NCBI RefSeq assembly: GCF_030867095.1
Contig: NC_081824.1
Coordinates: 55,462,882-55,526,881, forward strand
Length of the DNA: 64,000 nucleotides
Origin: Alligator mississippiensis
Taxonomy: Eukaryota > Chordata > Crocodylia > Alligatoridae
Reading direction: 5' to 3'
Under the pieces are notes generated by a model that made no database searches, was not told the origin of the DNA, and saw only the letters and a program-made list of their open reading frames with translations. Position numbers and translations under genes: made by a program. Shown one piece after another: positions 59,567-64,000 of this stretch (the stretch's first letter is position 1; the number at the start of each line of letters is the position of its first letter).

Positions 59567-62214
59567 CCCATGTGAACAGTATAAATGAATAATGTGTTTT
59601 TGTCTCATTACATATACATGCATTTACAAGTAAGAGAATTAGAACTTTCAAAACAGTGAAGAACAGATAAGAAATAAAGAAAGCTGAGAAATAAATAAAT
59701 AGATAAAACAAGCCCTGGCTAATCTATATTGGTAGTATGTTAGGTATTTGCAATTGGGAAAGGCATTCAGAAGACCACTGCATCTTGTCCAAGTATCTGG
59801 ACAGAAATGCATGTGCCAGTTTTTGGATAAGCCCTAACACTTGTCAGAGTAAGTAAAACAATACCATAGTGTAACAGTAAGACAGGAAAAGAGCAGGCTG
59901 TTTTGCAGATTTTGTGATCTCTATTAGGAGAGGCTGTTTCTGGCAATTGGAAGACAATGGTCCTTAACTCTCAGATTATTTGTAAAGGCACAGCAAATGA
60001 ATTTGGAAAAAGCAGGAGGTCTTTCTTTTGATAGAGCTGTGACGGATGGGATAAGGTAGTCACAGTTGGGGACGGATAGTCCCTCTGAATGTAGGCTCCA
60101 AGGAAGTTTAGATTAGTCAGTCATTTATCTCACATGCTCCTGGTGAGCTAGTTAATGATTTTATTGATCTTCAGCTGTGTTTAATGTCTCATAATTTTGT
60201 TGGATCAGACTGTTGCTGTTTTTCAGTAATATTTTAAGGATACTAATACAGAAAAGTGTTTTAAATTATTCACAGGGTAACTCAGAAATGGTATAATAGT
60301 AATAATTAGGGATAGGCTTGAAAAAATATTTTCAGATATAACTATGCATTTGTAGTATGTATGTATGTATGCATTCATTTGAGCACTTACTCAACTTTGT
60401 TGCGAACTGGGTACAAAAAGAGATAATAATAATTCAATATTATTTGGATAATTATTTGAACCTTGATAATACAATCTGTGTTTTAGCAAGATACTTAACA
60501 TGGATGAGTATGAACATATAAGATGGCCTAAACATTTTCATCCATATGCTTTTTCTAAAGTTTATGAAAGGGAGTATGTGGGATACTGTTGGAAAAAGGG
60601 CTGAAAGGCTGTTTAAAGGGAATGAATGAAGTTATGCAGTAGCCTTTCCTGCCATCATATAGAGTATCATGTATAACTAGTAGTCCTGCTAAGCAGTTAG
60701 GGAAATGTGCAAAGTAAGTGAAAGAACTAACACCTGCTATTTTCCAGAGTCTGTACAAGATTTGTAACAAAGTTCCAAGCCACTACTAACTTTTTCTGGC
60801 AAGGGAGACCCAAAGGCCTTAATTAGGATTTGTTGTTTTTAGGACAGAATGAAAGGTATTTCAGAAAAGCCAGTAACGTAGGAATTAGTAACAACTGAGA
60901 AATTGCAACTAGTCATGGATGCATCTGTCTGTAAAAGCTTGGAGGCATAATTTTAGGGTTTATGATCTGTTGAGAATTAGAAAGTGAAACATAGGGTAGA
61001 GAAAATAAATGAATGGGACAGTACTGAAGTTTCTTCTCTGTCAATACTAAAACTAAGAAGAAAAGAAGACTTTCTCTCAACTTACAAACTGAACAATTTG
61101 TTTTGTAATTAAAGATGAGTACAGCATTCATCTTGATTGTACATTTAATAACTTTTTATATTTTAGATGCTGATTAAATAATATAAACTTCATAAAACTA
61201 TACTTGCTTAATATGTGTAATCAAAAAACTTGTGGGTTTTCTCACTGTCAGTAGTGTCATTTCATCTCAGTAGCAATGGGATCAGATGAATGAAATCATT
61301 CAGTCTTGGAATACTTGTAAATCCTTTAACTGTAACAGCAAAAGGCTTGGTACAAAAATCAACTGGGCTAAGTAGATAAGGCTCTTATCAGAAAGATTTA
61401 AAGAAATGTGCAACCTTTCATGGAGATGGTTTGATTTATTCATCTCCAGTACCACAAGTTCTAAACATGTTAGTTTTTAAAAATTAAGGGGAACAGGATC
61501 CATTAGTAGCCAAGAACTACAAAAAAGGATACTAACATATCCCATCTTGTATTACTGCACAAGAATTATTCTGTGATTCTTAGAATAGTGTTTTCAGCTT
61601 ATTTTGACAACCACTAAGGGATAAATAAGATACACAGCATCAGAAAGTGTTAATATCTGTTCCACTAACTTGTAAAACTCATGGCTAATAATTAACTCTC
61701 TTGAGTATCAATTTTGGGTGCCCAATTTGAGACAGACTAGAGTTTCTGGTTTTCAGAAAGTTTATAGGACTCATCCCCTGAAACCCAGGCCTTTTCCAAT
61801 GTCCCAGAGTAATGTCACCACCATATTTAAAAATGTACCATGTCATAAATTGCTTTGAAAATAATGGCCACACACTGTGGAATTCAACATCATAGCTATG
61901 CAGTAATAACTACTGTAGCCAACTTTGTTTGTTAAAATGTGTCTGATAAACTGCCAATGTATAAAAACAATACATTTTTAGTGCAAAACTTTCAGCCTTC
62001 AAAATGAGAAGTGCCATATTATAACAAATGATTTATTTCATTTTAGAAAAAAAGAATATGATAGGAAAATAGCTTAATGATAAAAGAGCAGTTAATAAAA
62101 AAAACCTAATGAACATAAGATAGGAATTCTCATTTCTACATCAGAGTAAACATGAAATTAACTGGGTACCTTTATTCCCTTCAGGTTAATTTACTTCCAG
62201 GCATCACCAACACA
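59567..62214. other. EYS intron
   Basis: AT-rich, 2.6 kb, with an ATGT microsatellite at 60355-60372. No gene or exon recognised. Confidence 0.55.
60355..60372. repeat. (ATGT)n microsatellite
   Basis: About four units. Confidence 0.8.
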
Positions 62215-62931
62215 CTTACAGGCTGAGGGATGACCCTCTCAGCAGCACTGTAGCAAAAAGGGATCTTGGAGACATAGCTGACTCCAAGATGAACATGAGT
62301 TGTCAAAGTGATGAAGTGATCAGTAAGGCTAAACGCACTTTATCATGCATTAGCAGGTGCATCACAGACAGGTCCAGGGAGGTGCTCTATGCAGCACTGG
62401 TGAGGCTGCAGTTGGAGTACTACATTCCACTTTTGGGAACTGTACTTCAAGAGGGATGTGAATAACCTTGAGAGGGTCCAGAGGAGAGTCACTCATATGG
62501 TTAGGGGCCTGCAGGTAAAGCCCTACATGAAGAGATTGAGGGATCTGAATCTCTTCAATCTCCACAAGAGAAGGCTGAGATGGGATCTTGTGGCCATCTG
62601 CAAATTCATGAAGGGGGACAGCAAGGGATAAGAGATGCTCTTTTTACCAGGGCACCCCCTTGGAGTAACTAGAAATAACAGCCATGAACTGACGGAGAGC
62701 AGATTCGGGTTAGACATCAGGAAGAACTTCTTTATGGTAAGGGTTGCCAGAATCTGGAATGGGCTTCCAAGGGAGGTGGTGCTCTCCCCTATCTTTGGAG
62801 TCTTTAAGAGGAGACTGGACAAGCACCTGGCTGGGGTTATCTGACCCCAGTGCTCTTTCCTGCCTGGAGCAGGGGGTCGGACTTGATCTGCTGAGGTCTC
62901 TTCCAACCCTAATATTTATGAATCTATGAAT
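62215..62931 (+). mobile_element. CR1 LINE copy 6, 5'-truncated
   Basis: Plus strand. Holds the C-terminal RT part (GGCTGAGGGATGACC start; YMKRLRDLNLFNLHKRRLRW-like stretch near 62525-62580; FGLDIRKNFFMVRVARIWNG at 62703-62762; HLAGVI end at 62844). The tail ATTTATGAATCTATGAATC ends at about 62931. It is intermediate in age: frames broken near 62440 and 62630. The subfamily is distinct from copies 1-3 in the tail (CTTCCAACCCTAAT). Confidence 0.88.
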
Positions 62932-63378
62932 CACTGTAAGGAACTGGGGTGAAGGTAGTCTGACCTAATGGTTAGGCCACTGAGGGGGAGCAGGGCCTGG
63001 GGCTGAATCAAACGGCAGGATCCATATACCAAATCCAGAGGGAAATACAGAAGCAAAGTCCACAACACAGTCCAGGGTCAGAATCTGGGGGCCAGATACT
63101 GAATACAAATCCAAAGAGAAATCCATAGGGTGAAGTCCAAAAATAGGCTCCAGAAGTGGTGCAAGATGCGCGGGTGCAAGCCCACTGTGCCCCCGCTCCC
63201 CCAAAGCCCTCCAGTGGAGCATCTCCATCGACCTCCAGCAGTAGCTGGAGGTAACCGGGGCCCCTGGTGGGAGGGACTAGCCGCAGCCTAGCTGCAGGGA
63301 GGCAGCTAAGCTGGAGCCCAGGAGGGTCTCGCCCTGGCCTGGCCCCTACTTGGCCCAGCCCCGCAGGGAGAGAGTAAG
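62932..63378 (+). other. GC-rich region preceding an ORF1-like frame
   Basis: Directly follows the CR1 tail. It changes from moderate to high GC at about 63160. Possibly the 5' untranslated or leader part of the retrotransposon whose open frame starts at about 63379; its left boundary is not defined. Confidence 0.4.
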
Positions 63379-64000
63379 GAGATGGGGAGGGACAGGGGGA
63401 CAGGGTCTCTGGTGGCACGGTAGGCTTTCCTAGCCGTAGCCGGCCTACCAGTGGCATGCCACGGATGGGCACACGCCACAATCTGAGGGTTCCCTCAGGG
63501 CCTGAGGCCTCCCACTCTGGCTCCTCAGAGGCCTCCACCCAGATGGAGCCCATGGTTCTGGGCTCCACGCAGATGGAGCCTCTGGCTCTCGGCTGCGGGG
63601 GCCGCCTGTCACTTTTTCAGGCTCTGGGGCCTGGGGGGATGACCAACTCCCCTTGCGAGGATTGCTCCCTTTTGGGGTCTCTGGCATGCCAGCTGGAGGA
63701 GCTCCAGGCCACGGTCCAGAGACTGCGTGCCATCAGGGACTGTGAGCAGGAGATTGACTCCTACTGCCAGGCCCTTCTCCCCCGGGAGGTGGAGGGTAGT
63801 TCACAGTCACCCTCCAGGACAAGGGAGGACTTGGGGACCTCCCATTCTGTGCAGTCCAGGGGTTGGACCAAGGTGGCCAAGGACCCCAAGGCCCACCGCA
63901 CCAAGGTCCCTGCCCCACTGGAGGTTTGCAACAGGTATGAACCTCTTGCAGCCCCAGCAGAGCCTGCCAAGTTGCAAGCTCCTGCACGCAACACAGGTTC
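63379..64000 (+). CDS. Open frame resembling a retrotransposon ORF1, cut by the window edge
   Basis: From an in-frame TAA at about 63376-63378 the plus strand stays open for about 207 codons to base 64000. The first ATG candidates are near 63456-63470; another (M-T-N-S-P-C-E-D-C) is at 63639. Seen: a short internal repeat (STQMEPMVLG, STQMEPLALG at about 63535-63600), a C-E-D-C pair, and a Leu/Glu helix likely to form a coiled coil (LEELQATVQRLRAIRDCEQE, 63691-63750). Then come a basic WTKVAKDPKAHRTK stretch and L-E-V-C-N-R-Y-E-P-L (about 63915-63950). A coiled coil followed by basic W..V and a NR[YF]..L motif is the layout I associate with ORF1 of vertebrate LINEs, but this is from memory. 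It is unlike EYS, and no splice context is seen. A GC-rich host exon is the alternative. Confidence 0.45.

Noticed and set aside
63008..63568. 186-residue minus-strand frame
   Set aside because: Low-complexity Pro/Gly/Ser reading opposite the plus-strand frame with a coiled coil and internal repeat; no motifs of its own.
37000..64000. Search for the EYS exon upstream of the 260-bp exon
   Set aside because: No minus-strand segment with acceptor/donor and D.[ND]EC plus spaced cysteines was found by eye; it probably lies beyond the window.
1..64000. CRISPR arrays, operons, tRNA or rRNA genes
   Set aside because: None seen; repeats are dispersed transposons and microsatellites, and the splice structure and CR1/hAT content are vertebrate.

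Overview
The window looks like an intronic slice of a large vertebrate gene in a reptile genome, most probably a crocodilian (a turtle is the main alternative). This rests on several young 5'-truncated CR1 LINE copies ending in the reptile-type 3' tail (TCGGAAGGGACCTC, then ATGAATCT octamers), many hAT-type DNA transposons, and AT-rich non-coding DNA between them. There are no prokaryotic genes, CRISPR arrays or operons. I found no tRNA or rRNA genes by eye.

The only host gene I can support is EYS (eyes shut homolog; secreted EGF/laminin-G protein of photoreceptors), on the minus strand. Four consecutive coding exons are present: 36128-36387, 15130-15226, 14669-14776 and 12872-13017. All have AG/GT borders and matching phases (2-1, 1-2, 2-2, 2-1), so the message stays in frame through 611 bases of EGF-like repeats. 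Introns inside the window are 20.9 kb, 353 bp and 1.65 kb. Everything left of 12872 and right of 36387 is intron or more distant EYS sequence as far as I can see.

The rest is mobile DNA. Left part: a 37-bp perfect palindrome at the very edge, CR1 copy 1 (585-1892, minus), a non-autonomous hAT (4743-6267, 8-bp target duplication), and a full-length autonomous hAT with a dead BED/hATC transposase (6784-11781, 8-bp target duplication) carrying a nested fold-back element. Large intron (15.2-36.1 kb): two ancient LINE remnants (about 16.83-18.01 and 21.29-21.81 kb), a second non-autonomous hAT-like element (18321-19396), a solo LTR with TG...CA ends, 5-bp target duplication and TATA box (24006-24681), CR1 copy 2 (28559-29191, plus), a Ty3/Gypsy gag fragment (31140-31640, minus), a second LTR (31920-33036), an ancient L3/CR1-like LINE (33340-34560) and CR1 copy 4 (34926-35860). 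CR1 copy 4 abuts a 73-bp direct copy of the 3' edge of the 260-bp EYS exon. Right part: two small inverted-repeat elements (40178-40620, 41869-42270), a CR1 with an inverted 5' half typical of twin priming (47679-49161), a third solo LTR (51702-52647), an old 2.65-kb CR1 with endonuclease and RT remains (52928-55577), a MITE-like element (58866-59566), CR1 copy 6 (62215-62931), and at the right edge a GC-rich open frame resembling a retrotransposon ORF1 (63379-64000+).

I see no new multi-gene biological system. The most unusual observations are the duplicated exon edge with a decayed splice donor, the twin-primed CR1, the nested fold-back inside the intact-ended hAT, and the edge palindrome.
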